Positions 10,355-18,816 of a stretch of 64,000 nt of DNA are shown one piece after another. Source of the stretch: RPQJ01 sp963707145. GTDB taxonomy: Bacteria; Pseudomonadota; Gammaproteobacteria; Steroidobacterales; Steroidobacteraceae. Both the position numbers and the translations under genes were made by a program. The stretch covers positions 792,508 through 856,507 of the forward strand of contig CAVPOQ010000004.1 of the NCBI GenBank assembly GCA_963707145.1, given 5' to 3'. The notes under the pieces were generated by a model. The model searched no databases. It was not told where the DNA came from and worked only from the letters and a program-made list of their open reading frames with translations. How positions within the stretch are numbered: the stretch's first letter is position 1; every line of letters begins with the position of its first letter.

Positions 10355-11965
10355 ATGAGCTACCTCGTCCTCGCCCGCAAGTGGCGTCCGCGCAGCTTCG
10401 ACGAGCTGGTCGGGCAGGACCACGTGCGCCGTGCGCTGGTCAATGCGCTCGACTCGGGCCGTATCCACCACGCCTTCCTGTTCACCGGCACGCGCGGTGT
10501 CGGCAAGACCACGATTGCGCGCATCTTCGCCAAGTCGCTCAACTGCGAACGCGGCGTATCCTCGAAGCCCTGCGGCGAGTGCGGTGCCTGCCGCGACATC
10601 GACGCCGGGCGCTTCGTCGACCTGCTCGAAGTGGACGCCGCGTCGCGCACCAAGGTGGACGACACGCGCGAGCTGCTCGACAACGTGCAGTATTCGCCGG
10701 GGCGGGGACGCTACAAGGTGTACCTCATCGACGAAGTGCACATGCTCTCGACGCACTCGTTCAATGCGCTGCTCAAGACGCTCGAGGAGCCACCGCCGCA
10801 CGTCAAATTCCTGCTCGCCACGACCGACCCGCAGAAGCTGCCGGTGACCGTGCTGTCGCGCTGCCTGCAGTTCCACCTGCGGCGGCTGCCGCTCGGCCAG
10901 ATCCAGGAGCGCCTCGCGACCATTTCGCAGGCCGAGCAGGTCGAGTACGAGCCTGCGGCGCTGCGGGCGATCGCGCGCAGCGCCGAGGGCAGCATGCGCG
11001 ACGCGCTGTCGCTGCTGGACCAGGTGCTCGCATTCGGCGCCGGGCGTGTGCTCGAGGCCGAGGTCCGCACGCTGCTCGGCACGCTCGACCGCCGGCACGT
11101 CGAGGCGATCGTCAACGCGCTCGCCGCGCGCGACGGCGCGTCGCTGATGGCCTGCGTCGCCCAGCTCGACGAACGGGCGCCGGACTACGACCAGGCGCTC
11201 GGGGAGCTTGCCGCCGCGCTGCAGCGCATGGCGCTGCTCCAGGCGCTGCCCGACCTGCGTGGCGAGGATGAGGAGCAGGACGTGGTGCTGGCGACGCTCG
11301 CGGCGCAGTTCACGCCCGAGGACCTGCAACTGCTCTACCAGATCGCCATCATGGCGCGCCGCGACCTCGACTTCGCTCCCGACGCGCGCGGCGGCTTCGA
11401 GATGGCGCTGCTGCGCATGCTGGCGTTCCGGCCGGACAGCGCGGCGGAAGGATCGCCCGGGTCGCCGCCCGAGGCGCTGCCGGCGAGTGCGCCGTCACGG
11501 TCGCCGGCCGCAACGCGCGGCGCGCCACCGGCTGCCGCGCGCGAGTCCGGCGCAGCCGCCGCGCCTGTTGCGCCGCCGCCGGCAGCCGCAGGCGAGTGGG
11601 CGTCCATCGTGGCGTCGCTCGGCCTGCAGGGCCCGGTGACGCAGCTCGCGGCCCACTGCGTGCTGGTGGGCCGCAAGGGTGAGCTCGTGCAACTGCGTCT
11701 CGACGCCGCGGGCGGCCATTTCCTGCGTCCTCAGCTCGAGCAGAAGCTCGCCGAGGCGCTCGCCCGCCACTACGGCGAGCCGGTGCGGCTGTCGATCGCA
11801 GTGAGCGAAGCGCAGGAGCCGACGCTGGCGCGCGCCCACGCGCAGGCTGCCGACGAGCGCCAGCGCTCGGCCGAGCAGGCGATCGAGTCCGACGCGAACG
11901 TGCGCGCGCTGCGCGAGGTCTTCGGCGCGACTGTGCAGCCGGGATCGGTGAAGCCCCTGAACTGA
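10355..11965 (+). CDS. dnaX: DNA polymerase III subunit gamma/tau
   Basis: The clamp-loader ATPase of the replicative polymerase, 536 residues. Visible features are Walker A GTRGVGKTT (residues 45-53), a zinc module with Cys 64, 73, 76 and 79 (CGECGAC), Walker B LIDEVHMLS near 124-132, and SRC (sensor/arginine-finger region). A Pro/Ala-rich linker around residues 370-410 precedes the tau C-terminal domain that contacts the polymerase and DnaB. The reading frame is continuous and I see no A-rich slippery heptamer like that producing gamma in E. coli, so a short form may not be made, or may be made differently. It is followed by ybaB and recR, the standard order. Confidence 0.97.
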   Translation: MSYLVLARKWRPRSFDELVGQDHVRRALVNALDSGRIHHAFLFTGTRGVGKTTIARIFAKSLNCERGVSSKPCGECGACRDIDAGRFVDLLEVDAASRTKVDDTRELLDNVQYSPGRGRYKVYLIDEVHMLSTHSFNALLKTLEEPPPHVKFLLATTDPQKLPVTVLSRCLQFHLRRLPLGQIQERLATISQAEQVEYEPAALRAIARSAEGSMRDALSLLDQVLAFGAGRVLEAEVRTLLGTLDRRHVEAIVNALAARDGASLMACVAQLDERAPDYDQALGELAAALQRMALLQALPDLRGEDEEQDVVLATLAAQFTPEDLQLLYQIAIMARRDLDFAPDARGGFEMALLRMLAFRPDSAAEGSPGSPPEALPASAPSRSPAATRGAPPAAARESGAAAAPVAPPPAAAGEWASIVASLGLQGPVTQLAAHCVLVGRKGELVQLRLDAAGGHFLRPQLEQKLAEALARHYGEPVRLSIAVSEAQEPTLARAHAQAADERQRSAEQAIESDANVRALREVFGATVQPGSVKPLN

Positions 11966-11989
11966 GAATATCGAGGAGTCGAAGCGAGC

Positions 11990-12319
11990 ATGAAAGGCGG
12001 TATCGGCAACCTGATGAAGCAGGCCCAGCAACTGCAGGCGAACGTGCAGAAGGCCCAGGCGGAGATCGCGGCGATGGAGGTCACCGGCGAGGCCGGCGGC
12101 GGCATGGTGAAGGTCACGATCAACGGCCGTCACGAAGCGAAGCGCGTGCAGATCGACCCGTCGGTGCCGCTCGACGACCGCGAGATGGTCGAGGACCTCG
12201 TGGCCGCGGCCTTCAACGACGCCGTGCACCGGCTCGAGGCGGCCTCCCAGGAGCGCATGTCGGGCCTGATGGGCGGCATGAATCTGCCGCCGGGACTGAA
12301 GCTTCCATTCGGCGGCTGA
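11990..12319 (+). CDS. ybaB: YbaB/EbfC family nucleoid-associated protein
   Basis: A 109-residue protein beginning MKGGIGNLMKQAQQLQ, with the family pattern of an N-terminal amphipathic helix, the VTGEAGGGMVKVTINGRHE beta region, and a C-terminal helix ending in a Gly/Met-rich tail. Homologues form dimers that bind DNA and are encoded between dnaX and recR in most proteobacteria, as here (24 bp after dnaX, 10 bp before recR). A role in chromosome organisation or recombination support is known only in outline. Confidence 0.95.
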   Translation: MKGGIGNLMKQAQQLQANVQKAQAEIAAMEVTGEAGGGMVKVTINGRHEAKRVQIDPSVPLDDREMVEDLVAAAFNDAVHRLEAASQERMSGLMGGMNLPPGLKLPFGG

Positions 12320-12329
12320 CGCGCCGGCA

Positions 12330-12929
12330 ATGCTCTACCCGCCGTCCCTCAGCCGCCTGATCGAGGCGCTGCGCTGCCTGCCGGGCGTGGGACCGAAGTC
12401 CGCCCAGCGCATGGCGTTCCACCTGCTGGAGCGCGACCGCGACGGCGCACGCGAGATCGCCGCGGCCATCGTTGCAGCGAGCGAGAAGCTCGGCCACTGC
12501 CGGCGATGCCGGATGTTCGCCGAGGGCGAACTCTGCCCGGTGTGTGCGGGGCACGGCCGCGACCGCAGCCTGCTGTGCGTCGTGGAGTCGCCTGCGGACG
12601 TGGTGGCGATCGAGCAGTCGGGAAGCTTTCGCGGCTGCTACTTCGTGCTGATGGGCCACCTCTCGCCGCTCGACGGCGTGGGCCCGGATCAGATCGGCAT
12701 CGAGGCCTTCGAGCGGGTGCTCGCCGAGGGCGAGGTGCGCGAGGTGATTCTCGCCACGAACCCGACGGTGGAGGGCGAGGCCACCGCGCACTTCCTCGCC
12801 GAGGTCGTGACGCGCCGCGCCGTGCGCGCCTCGCGCATCGCACACGGCGTGCCGGTCGGGGGCGAACTCGAGTACGTGGACGGCGGCACGCTCGCGCACG
12901 CGCTGGCCGGGCGGCAGGCGGTGTCCTGA
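12330..12929 (+). CDS. recR: Recombination mediator protein RecR
   Basis: A 199-residue RecR. It has an N-terminal helix-hairpin-helix (LPGVGPKSAQRMAFHLLE), a C4 zinc finger with Cys 57, 60, 69 and 72, and a Toprim domain with VVESPADVVAIEQSG and the conserved MGHLSPLDGVGPD. With RecF/RecO it loads RecA on SSB-coated gapped DNA. It is last in the dnaX-ybaB-recR run. Its stop codon lies in the arm of a palindrome shared with the convergent ppsA stop. Confidence 0.97.
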   Translation: MLYPPSLSRLIEALRCLPGVGPKSAQRMAFHLLERDRDGAREIAAAIVAASEKLGHCRRCRMFAEGELCPVCAGHGRDRSLLCVVESPADVVAIEQSGSFRGCYFVLMGHLSPLDGVGPDQIGIEAFERVLAEGEVREVILATNPTVEGEATAHFLAEVVTRRAVRASRIAHGVPVGGELEYVDGGTLAHALAGRQAVS

Positions 12930-12949
12930 GGCCTGCCGCGCCTCAGGAC
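12923..12949. terminator. Bidirectional hairpin spanning the recR and ppsA stop codons
   Basis: GTCCTGAGGC (12923-12932) and GCCTCAGGAC (12940-12949) form a perfect 10-bp stem with a 7-nt loop. The recR TGA is inside the left arm and the ppsA stop inside the right arm. No T-tract follows on either strand, so this may be a terminator or an mRNA 3'-end stabiliser. Confidence 0.55.
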
Positions 12950-15318
12950 CTGCCCGGGCCCACGCCCGCGAGGAACAGCCAGGTCTCCACGACGGTGTCC
13001 GGATTCAGCGACATGCTCTCGATCCCCTCGTCGAGCAGCCAGCGCGCGAGGTCGGGGTGGTCGGACGGGCCCTGCCCGCAGATGCCGACGTACTTGCCGG
13101 CCTTGCGGCAGGCCTGGATCGCCATGTGCAGCATCGCCTTCACCGCGTCGTCGCGCTCGTCGAACAGGCGCGCGATCACCGCCGAGTCGCGATCGAGCCC
13201 GAGCGTGAGCTGCGTCATGTCGTTCGAGCCGATCGACATGCCGTCGAAATGCTCGAGGAACCGATCGGCGAGCACGGCATTGCTCGGCAGCTCGCACATC
13301 ATGATGACCTTGAGGCCGTCCTCGCCGCGCCGCAGGCCATTGGCCGCGAGCAGTTCGACGACCTGCTGCGCCTCCCGGAGCGTGCGCACGAACGGCACCA
13401 TCACCCAGACGTTGCCGAGACCCATCGCGCCGCGCACGCGCTTGAGCGCGCGGCACTCGAGCTCGAAGCACGGCCGGAAGGTCTCGTCCACGTAGCGCGC
13501 GGCGCCACGGAAGCCGAGCATCGGGTTCTCCTCGACCGGCTCGTACTGGCGCCCGCCGATCAGGTTCGCGTACTCGTTGGACTTGAAGTCCGAGAGCCGC
13601 ACGATCACGGGCTCCGGCGCGAACGCCGCCGCGATGGTGCCGATGCCCTCGCAGAGCTTGTCGACGTAGAACTCGACCGGGTCGGAGTAACCCGCCATCT
13701 GGCGGCGGATCGTGTCCTGAAGGTCGGGATCGAGCCGGTCGAACTCGAGCAGCGCACGCGGATGCACGCCGATCATCCGGTTGATGATGAACTCGAGCCG
13801 CGCGAGGCCCACGCCCTGGTTCGGGATCGCGGCGAAGTCGAAGGCGCGGTCGGGGTTGCCGACGTTCATCATGATCTTGACGGGCAGGGCGGGGAGGGCG
13901 TCGAGCTCGATCTGCGTCTGCTCGAAGCGCAGCGCACCTTCGTACACGTAGCCCGTGTCCCCCTCGGCGCAGGACACGGTGACTGGCTGCCCCTCGCGGA
14001 TCAAGCGCGTGGCGTCGCCGCAGCCCACCACCGCCGGGATGCCCAGTTCGCGCGCGATGATCGCGGCGTGGCAGGTGCGGCCGCCGCGGTTGGTCACGAT
14101 CGCCGAGGCGCGCTTCATGACCGGTTCCCAGTCCGGGTCGGTCATGTCGGCCACCAGCACGTCGCCGCTCTCGACGCGCGTCATCTCCTGGGCGCTGCGG
14201 ATCACGCGCGCGGGTCCCGCGCCGATGCGATGGCCGATGCTGCGTCCCCGGACGAGCACCGTGCCCTTGTCCTTGAGCGTGTAGCGCTGCAGCGTGCGCC
14301 CGGCGCGGCTCTGCACGGTCTCGGGCCGCGCCTGCAGGATGTAGAGCTTGCCGGTCTCGCCATCCTTGCCCCATTCGATGTCCATCGGGCAGCCGTAGTG
14401 CTCCTCGATCACGAGCGCCTGGCGCGCGAGCTCGAGCAGGTCGCGGTCGTCGAGGCAGAAGCGCCGGCGGTCGGCCTCGGGCACGTCCACGGTGACCACG
14501 CGCTGCCCGGCCTGGCCGGCGGCGGGGTAGGTCATCTTGATGGCCTTCGCGCCCAGCGTCCGGCGCAGGATCGGCTGGTGCCCGGAGCGCAGCGCGGGCT
14601 TGTAGACGTAGAACTCGTCGGGATTCACGGCTCCCTGCACGACGGTCTCGCCCAATCCCCAGGACGCCGTGATGAACACGACATCGCGGAAGCCGGAATC
14701 GGTGTCGAGCGTGAACATGACGCCGCTCGCGCCGAGGTCGCTGCGCACCATGTGCTGGATGCCAGCCGACAGCGCGACCTGCGCGTGGTCGAAGCCCTGG
14801 TGCACGCGGTAGGCGATGGCGCGGTCGTTGAACAGCGAGGCGAACACCTCGTGCACCGCCTGTACCACCGCGTCGCGGCCGCGCACGTTGAGCAGCGTCT
14901 CCTGCTGGCCGGCGAAGGACGCCTCCGGCAGGTCCTCGGCCGTCGCCGAGGAGCGCACCGCCACCGACGCCTCCACGCCGCCCTCGCACATCGCGTCGTA
15001 GCCGGCGACGATCTGCTGCTGCAGGCGTTCGGGGAAGGGCGTCGCAAGGACCCAGCCGCGGATGCGGGCGCCGGTGGTGGCGAGCCTCGCGACGTCGTCC
15101 ACGTCGAGTGCGGCGAGTTCGTCGCGGATGCGGGTGGCGAGACCGTCGTGAGCCAGGAACTCGCGGTACGCGTCGGCGGTGGTCGCGAAACCGCCCGGCA
15201 CGCTCACGCCGAGGGTGGCGAGCTTCGCGATCATCTCGCCGAGTGATGAGTTCTTGCCGCCGACCAGCGCGACGTCGTGCCGGCCGAGTTCGATGAAGGG
15301 AATGGTGTAGCGCATCAA
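12943..15318 (-). CDS. ppsA: Phosphoenolpyruvate synthase
   Basis: A 791-residue enzyme converting pyruvate, ATP and water to PEP, AMP and phosphate in gluconeogenesis. The N-terminal ATP-grasp domain begins with ALVGGKNSSLGEMI and has a glycine-rich AVRSSATAEDLPEASFAGQQ. The swivelling phosphohistidine domain has GGRTCHAAIIAR with the catalytic His near residue 416. The C-terminal PEP-binding barrel has GFRGAARYVDETFRPCF, MVPFVRTLREA and GICGQGPSDHPD (catalytic Cys region). The length matches the family. The neighbouring divergent gene encodes its regulatory kinase/phosphorylase, the standard gammaproteobacterial pairing. Confidence 0.97.
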   Translation of the reverse strand: MMRYTIPFIELGRHDVALVGGKNSSLGEMIAKLATLGVSVPGGFATTADAYREFLAHDGLATRIRDELAALDVDDVARLATTGARIRGWVLATPFPERLQQQIVAGYDAMCEGGVEASVAVRSSATAEDLPEASFAGQQETLLNVRGRDAVVQAVHEVFASLFNDRAIAYRVHQGFDHAQVALSAGIQHMVRSDLGASGVMFTLDTDSGFRDVVFITASWGLGETVVQGAVNPDEFYVYKPALRSGHQPILRRTLGAKAIKMTYPAAGQAGQRVVTVDVPEADRRRFCLDDRDLLELARQALVIEEHYGCPMDIEWGKDGETGKLYILQARPETVQSRAGRTLQRYTLKDKGTVLVRGRSIGHRIGAGPARVIRSAQEMTRVESGDVLVADMTDPDWEPVMKRASAIVTNRGGRTCHAAIIARELGIPAVVGCGDATRLIREGQPVTVSCAEGDTGYVYEGALRFEQTQIELDALPALPVKIMMNVGNPDRAFDFAAIPNQGVGLARLEFIINRMIGVHPRALLEFDRLDPDLQDTIRRQMAGYSDPVEFYVDKLCEGIGTIAAAFAPEPVIVRLSDFKSNEYANLIGGRQYEPVEENPMLGFRGAARYVDETFRPCFELECRALKRVRGAMGLGNVWVMVPFVRTLREAQQVVELLAANGLRRGEDGLKVIMMCELPSNAVLADRFLEHFDGMSIGSNDMTQLTLGLDRDSAVIARLFDERDDAVKAMLHMAIQACRKAGKYVGICGQGPSDHPDLARWLLDEGIESMSLNPDTVVETWLFLAGVGPGRS

Positions 15319-15391
15319 GGCGGACCCCTTGCTACGTCAGCATGCGGGTGGAAGACTGCGCACGACCCGTGCCCCGCCGAGCGATGCGCGA

Positions 15392-16217
15392 ATGCCCAGA
15401 CGAACAGCTTTTTTCGTATCGGACCAGACCGGCGTGACCGCCGAGACGATGGGACACAGCCTGCTCACGCAATTCGACGGGCTCGAATTCAAGCAGGTGA
15501 CTCTGCCATTTATCTCCAGCACTGACAAGGCAGCGGAGACGGTCCGGAAGATCAACGCAACGGCCGTCGCCGACGGCGCGCGGCCGGTCGTCTTCAGCAC
15601 GCTGGTGAAGGACGAACTGCGCTCGATCGTCAAGCTGAGCGACGGCCTGTTCCTCGACTTCTTCGACGCCTTCCTCGGTCCGCTCGAGCGGGAGCTGCAG
15701 GTGAAGTCGTCCGAGCGCGGAGGGGCGCGCGCACGGCATCGCCGACCTGATGGTCTACAGCACGCGCATCGAAGCCACCAACTTCGCGCTCGCGGCCGAC
15801 GACGGCGGAGTGACTGCGGACTACACACGCGCCGACGTGGTGCTGGTCGGCGTGTCGCGCTCGGGCAAGACGCCCACCTGCATCTACATGGCCATGCAGT
15901 ATGGCGTGTTTGCAGCCAATTACCCGCTCACCGAGGAGGACTTCGAGAGCAAGCAGCTGCCGGCGCTGCTGCGTCCGCACGGCGTGAAACTCTTCGGGCT
16001 CACCATCGCTCCGCAGCGGCTGCAGCAGATCCGCAACGAGCGCCGCCCCGGCAGCCGCTACGCCTCGCTGCCGCAGTGCGAGTATGAGGTGCGCACGGCA
16101 GAGGCCCTGTTCCAGCGTCACGGCGTCCCGTTCATCGACGCGACGGAGTGCTCCATCGAGGAGATCGCGAGCCGCGTGATCGACCGCAAGGGCATCGAGC
16201 GCAGGCTGCGACCGTGA
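15392..16217 (+). CDS. ppsR: PEP synthetase regulatory protein, frameshifted (kinase/pyrophosphorylase)
   Basis: PpsR inactivates PpsA by ADP-dependent phosphorylation and reactivates it by phosphate-dependent dephosphorylation. The frame starting at 15392 reads RTAFFVSDQTGVTAETMGHS and runs through LGPLERELQVKSSER. The frame then shifts by one, and continues GRAHGIADLMVYSTRIEATN, the P-loop GVSRSGKTPT, MQYGVFAANYPL, KLFGLTI and RYASLPQCEYEV. Together these give the whole family length (about 274 residues). Removing one G from the run at about 15719-15725 restores a single frame. It is divergent from ppsA, 73 bp apart. A sequencing insertion is the simplest explanation. If real, the gene is broken. 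Confidence 0.9.
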
Positions 16218-16263
16218 GACGCGGTCGTGGCGTGCGCTGCGTCACGGTCGCGAAAAAGCCCTG

Positions 16264-16272
16264 TGCTATAGT
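16264..16272 (+). promoter_or_regulatory. Extended -10 promoter placed for a leaderless yqiB mRNA
   Basis: TGCTATAGT (TGn then TATAGT) ends only 6 bp before the ATG at 16279, so a start site at normal spacing falls on or beside the A of the start codon. No Shine-Dalgarno is present. The same extended -10 style precedes ffs. Confidence 0.55.
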
Positions 16273-16278
16273 CAAAAA

Positions 16279-16752
16279 ATGATCGCGGACAGCCTCTGCG
16301 TAACCTCCTGGCGCGCCCGGCCGGTGAGCTTCGTCAGCCTGATGACGCTCTACGAGAGCAACTACATCCGGCTGCACGCGCTGCTGGGCGACGCACGGCG
16401 GCTCGCCGGCTGCGCGGTGTCGAGCACACCGGGCGACCTCGACCTGCACGTCGAGACGCTCGAGCATTGCCGCTACACGACCATCCTGCGCATGACCTAC
16501 CTGTTCGGCGACGCCGAGGGTCCGGTGGCCGAGCCCGACCTCGAGGTGCGCGTCTACCACGATGCGCGGCTCGCGGAGGCCACCCACGGCATCGCCCGTC
16601 CGCGTCATCCGGGGCTCGCCGGGCTGCGGGCCGCCATGCCGGCCGGGCTGGGAGAGCGGTGGCTGCGCAACATGCTGCTCAACAAGTGGCTCGACTACTG
16701 CGCGGAGCGCGGCCATCGGTTCGCTCCGGCGGACCTGCCCGGCGCTGCATGA
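16279..16752 (+). CDS. yqiB: DUF1249 family protein (YqiB)
   Basis: A 157-residue cytoplasmic protein of the DUF1249/YqiB family, found mainly in gammaproteobacteria and of unknown function. Recognisable parts are FVSLMTLYESNYIRLHAL, the central LEHCRYTTILRMTYLF, DLEVRVYHDARLAEA, and the C-terminal NKWLDYCAERGH. The start has no ribosome-binding site and sits a few bases after an extended -10 element, suggesting a leaderless transcript. The next gene starts inside this one's stop codon (ATGA overlap), so the two are translationally coupled. Confidence 0.88.
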   Translation: MIADSLCVTSWRARPVSFVSLMTLYESNYIRLHALLGDARRLAGCAVSSTPGDLDLHVETLEHCRYTTILRMTYLFGDAEGPVAEPDLEVRVYHDARLAEATHGIARPRHPGLAGLRAAMPAGLGERWLRNMLLNKWLDYCAERGHRFAPADLPGAA

Positions 16753-17756
16753 GCGCGGTGGAGGGCCTGCGCCGGTGGTTCGACCGGCTGCGCGGGCGGC
16801 GGGCGTCGGCGGAGGAGGAGCGGCTGGTCGCGCTGTTCCGCAACCGCGCCGAGCTCAAGAAGGAACTGCACGCACTCGACGACGAGCGCCATCGCGTGCT
16901 CGACCGCCTGAAGCTCCAGGAAGGCGCGACGATGCGCGTCGAGGAACAGCTCGCCGCGCTCGAGCGCTATCTCGGCCGTCCGGAGGAGGGCCTCAAGTGC
17001 CTCGCCTACTACCAGCTGCGTGCGGTCTGGCGCGCGGCGTCCGGACGGCTCGAGCAGTTCGCCGCGGAACTCGTGCGCCAGCAGAAAGACCGCGAGCGGC
17101 GCGAGCAGCTCGCGGCCTTCGAGTCCGCGAAGCGGGGTCGCGTCGCCGACGTGGACCGTGAACTCGTCGAGGCGCGCGTGCTGGCCGACCAGCTGCAGAG
17201 CGAGCAGCGCCTCGCGGAGCAGCGCCTCGCATCGCTGCGCGGTTTCTGGAACCACTTCCGTCGCAAGCGCCTCGCCGCAGAGATCGAGGCGCGCCGCGCC
17301 CGCATCGACGCGGCGCTCACGCAGGTCACCGACCTCGGCGACCGCCGCCACGAGACCGAGTCCGAGCCGCCTCCGGCCTTCGCGGGCCTTAGCCGCGATG
17401 GCCGCCGTTCAATCAATCTCGCACTGATCGCCTACGCGGAGTCGCTCTACGAGCGGCTGTCGAGCGCCGGACTCGCGGACCATGCGCGCCAGAGCACGCT
17501 CCGGCGCGTCTACGATACGAACTATGGCGGGCAGGAGGAGTGCACGACCCTGATCCAGCGGGCCGGGCGCGCGCTCTCCGACCTCGAGCACATGCACGAC
17601 GACCTCGCGGACCTCAAGCTGCGCTCCGACCGACTGCGCCGCGGCGCGCGCTATCGCGGCGAGGACGAGACCGTCCCGCTGCCCGACAGCATCGACACCG
17701 CCGGTGCCGTGCTGCTCGACGAGTACTGGGACGTCTACAAGGCGCTGGTGCGCTGA
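16749..17756 (+). CDS. Coiled-coil protein of unknown function coupled to yqiB
   Basis: A 335-residue soluble protein that I do not recognise. Residues about 15-200 are charged heptad-rich helix (EELRxx and QxxERREQL patterns), strongly suggesting long coiled coils. A more globular C-terminal part follows, including INLALIAYAESLYERLSSAGL and RRVYDTNYGGQEECTTLI and ending EYWDVYKALVR. No signal peptide or transmembrane helix is seen. The ATGA overlap with yqiB indicates coupled expression and possibly a shared job. It is convergent with the PEP-CTERM gene. An upstream in-frame extension into yqiB was rejected as shadow coding. Confidence 0.82.
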   Translation: MSAVEGLRRWFDRLRGRRASAEEERLVALFRNRAELKKELHALDDERHRVLDRLKLQEGATMRVEEQLAALERYLGRPEEGLKCLAYYQLRAVWRAASGRLEQFAAELVRQQKDRERREQLAAFESAKRGRVADVDRELVEARVLADQLQSEQRLAEQRLASLRGFWNHFRRKRLAAEIEARRARIDAALTQVTDLGDRRHETESEPPPAFAGLSRDGRRSINLALIAYAESLYERLSSAGLADHARQSTLRRVYDTNYGGQEECTTLIQRAGRALSDLEHMHDDLADLKLRSDRLRRGARYRGEDETVPLPDSIDTAGAVLLDEYWDVYKALVR

Positions 17757-17813
17757 GAGGCACCGCGCCGCGTCGCCGCGCAGGCGTGCCACTCGTCGCG
17801 CTCGCGGGCGCCG

Positions 17814-18569
17814 TCAGTCCTGACGTCGGCGCGCCAGACCGAGTCCCGCGAGTCCGAGCCCGAGCAGCGCCAGCGAACCCGGCTCCGGCACCGGCGCTCC
17901 GCCGATCTCCCACTCGAACAGGCCGTCCATCGAGCCCTCGAGGTCGAAGCCGACGACGTTGCCCACGTTCGCGTTGTTCACCAGCTGCACGGTGTACTGC
18001 TCACCCGAGGTGAGCGCCCTCGAGAACACTCCATTGGCGGTCGGGTCGAGCGGGTCATAGAGCGACAGCCCGCCGCCGGGCCCGCTCCACTCGATGCTCC
18101 AGCCCTGCAGGCCGAAGGTGCTGCCGCTCGCCGTAATGTCGTAGGTCATCGTGAACAGGCCGTCGGCGTCGGCCACGAACGTGTAGCGCCAGTCGCCGGG
18201 GCCGTTGATGTTGGCGAGTCCAACCGCTGTCTCGAGGCCCGAGCCGGACGTGTTCACCGTCCAGCCGAAGGCGGTGAACGTGACCGTGCCCGAGTTGCCG
18301 CCGGCGCCCCAGGTCGCAGCACCCTGGCCGCTGGCCAGCAGGCTGAGGTTGCTGCCGGCCGGAGCGAACGAGGCGGAGGCGGAAACGGCGAGCGGGCCGA
18401 GCGGGGCGCCCCAGCTGTCGGAACTCGCGTCGAAGACGTTGGTGCCGCCGAGCACGACGTCGGCACGCAGGAACATCGACGCGCTGACGGGTGCCGCCGC
18501 GGCGGTTCCCGCCGCAAGGGCTGCGGACGCAACGGTGAATGCTGCAAGGGCAAGGGTCTGGTGCTTCAT
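17814..18569 (-). CDS. PEP-CTERM sorting domain protein
   Basis: A 251-residue exported protein. The start at 18569 gives a clean signal peptide (MKHQTLALAAFTVASAALAA), with a GGGA-like ribosome site 7 nt upstream. The body is a Gly/Ser/Thr-rich beta-type domain. The C-terminus carries the PEP-CTERM signal: VPEPGS, a Leu/Gly/Ala-rich membrane segment, and the basic end RRRQD. Exosortase (EpsH-type) recognises this signal, and such proteins are usually part of exopolysaccharide or floc matrices. No exosortase is in the window, so it must be elsewhere. Composition differs little from neighbours. Confidence 0.92.
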   Translation of the reverse strand: MKHQTLALAAFTVASAALAAGTAAAAPVSASMFLRADVVLGGTNVFDASSDSWGAPLGPLAVSASASFAPAGSNLSLLASGQGAATWGAGGNSGTVTFTAFGWTVNTSGSGLETAVGLANINGPGDWRYTFVADADGLFTMTYDITASGSTFGLQGWSIEWSGPGGGLSLYDPLDPTANGVFSRALTSGEQYTVQLVNNANVGNVVGFDLEGSMDGLFEWEIGGAPVPEPGSLALLGLGLAGLGLARRRQD

Positions 18570-18778
18570 CGTCAATCCCATGTTGATTCGGCCGGCCGGG
18601 GCAGGCTCCGCGGCGTTGGCCAGTGGGGCAGGTCCGCCGGAGGCCGCAATTTTCCTGCCAGTCGAACCAGGCAACGTGGAATCAACGGCTTGCAGCGTGG
18701 GACTCCGGGGGCGACGTCGGCGGCTGTAAAGGCCGCCGACAGCACTCGGGGTGGCGGGTCAGTCTGCCAATGGGTATT

Positions 18779-18810
18779 CCGACGCGACCGGCCGCATCCG
18801 GCCGCGTCGG
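18779..18810 (-). terminator. GC-rich hairpin after the RND operon
   Basis: CCGACGCGACCGG and CCGGCCGCGTCGG pair over 13 positions with one mismatch around a 6-nt loop, 6 bp beyond the stop of the last RND gene. There is no T-tract, so intrinsic termination is likely but unproven. Confidence 0.5.
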
Positions 18811-18816
18811 CAACGG

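Noticed and set aside
10355..11965. Programmed frameshift site for a gamma form of dnaX
   Set aside because: No A-rich slippery heptamer followed by a stem-loop was seen in the linker region.
13057..15246. 729-codon antisense frame over ppsA
   Set aside because: It exactly shadows a strongly conserved enzyme and has no recognisable motif.
15392..16217. Programmed +1 frameshifting as the cause of the ppsR break
   Set aside because: No shared slippery codon exists among the broken genes, and orthologues of this family are read in one frame.
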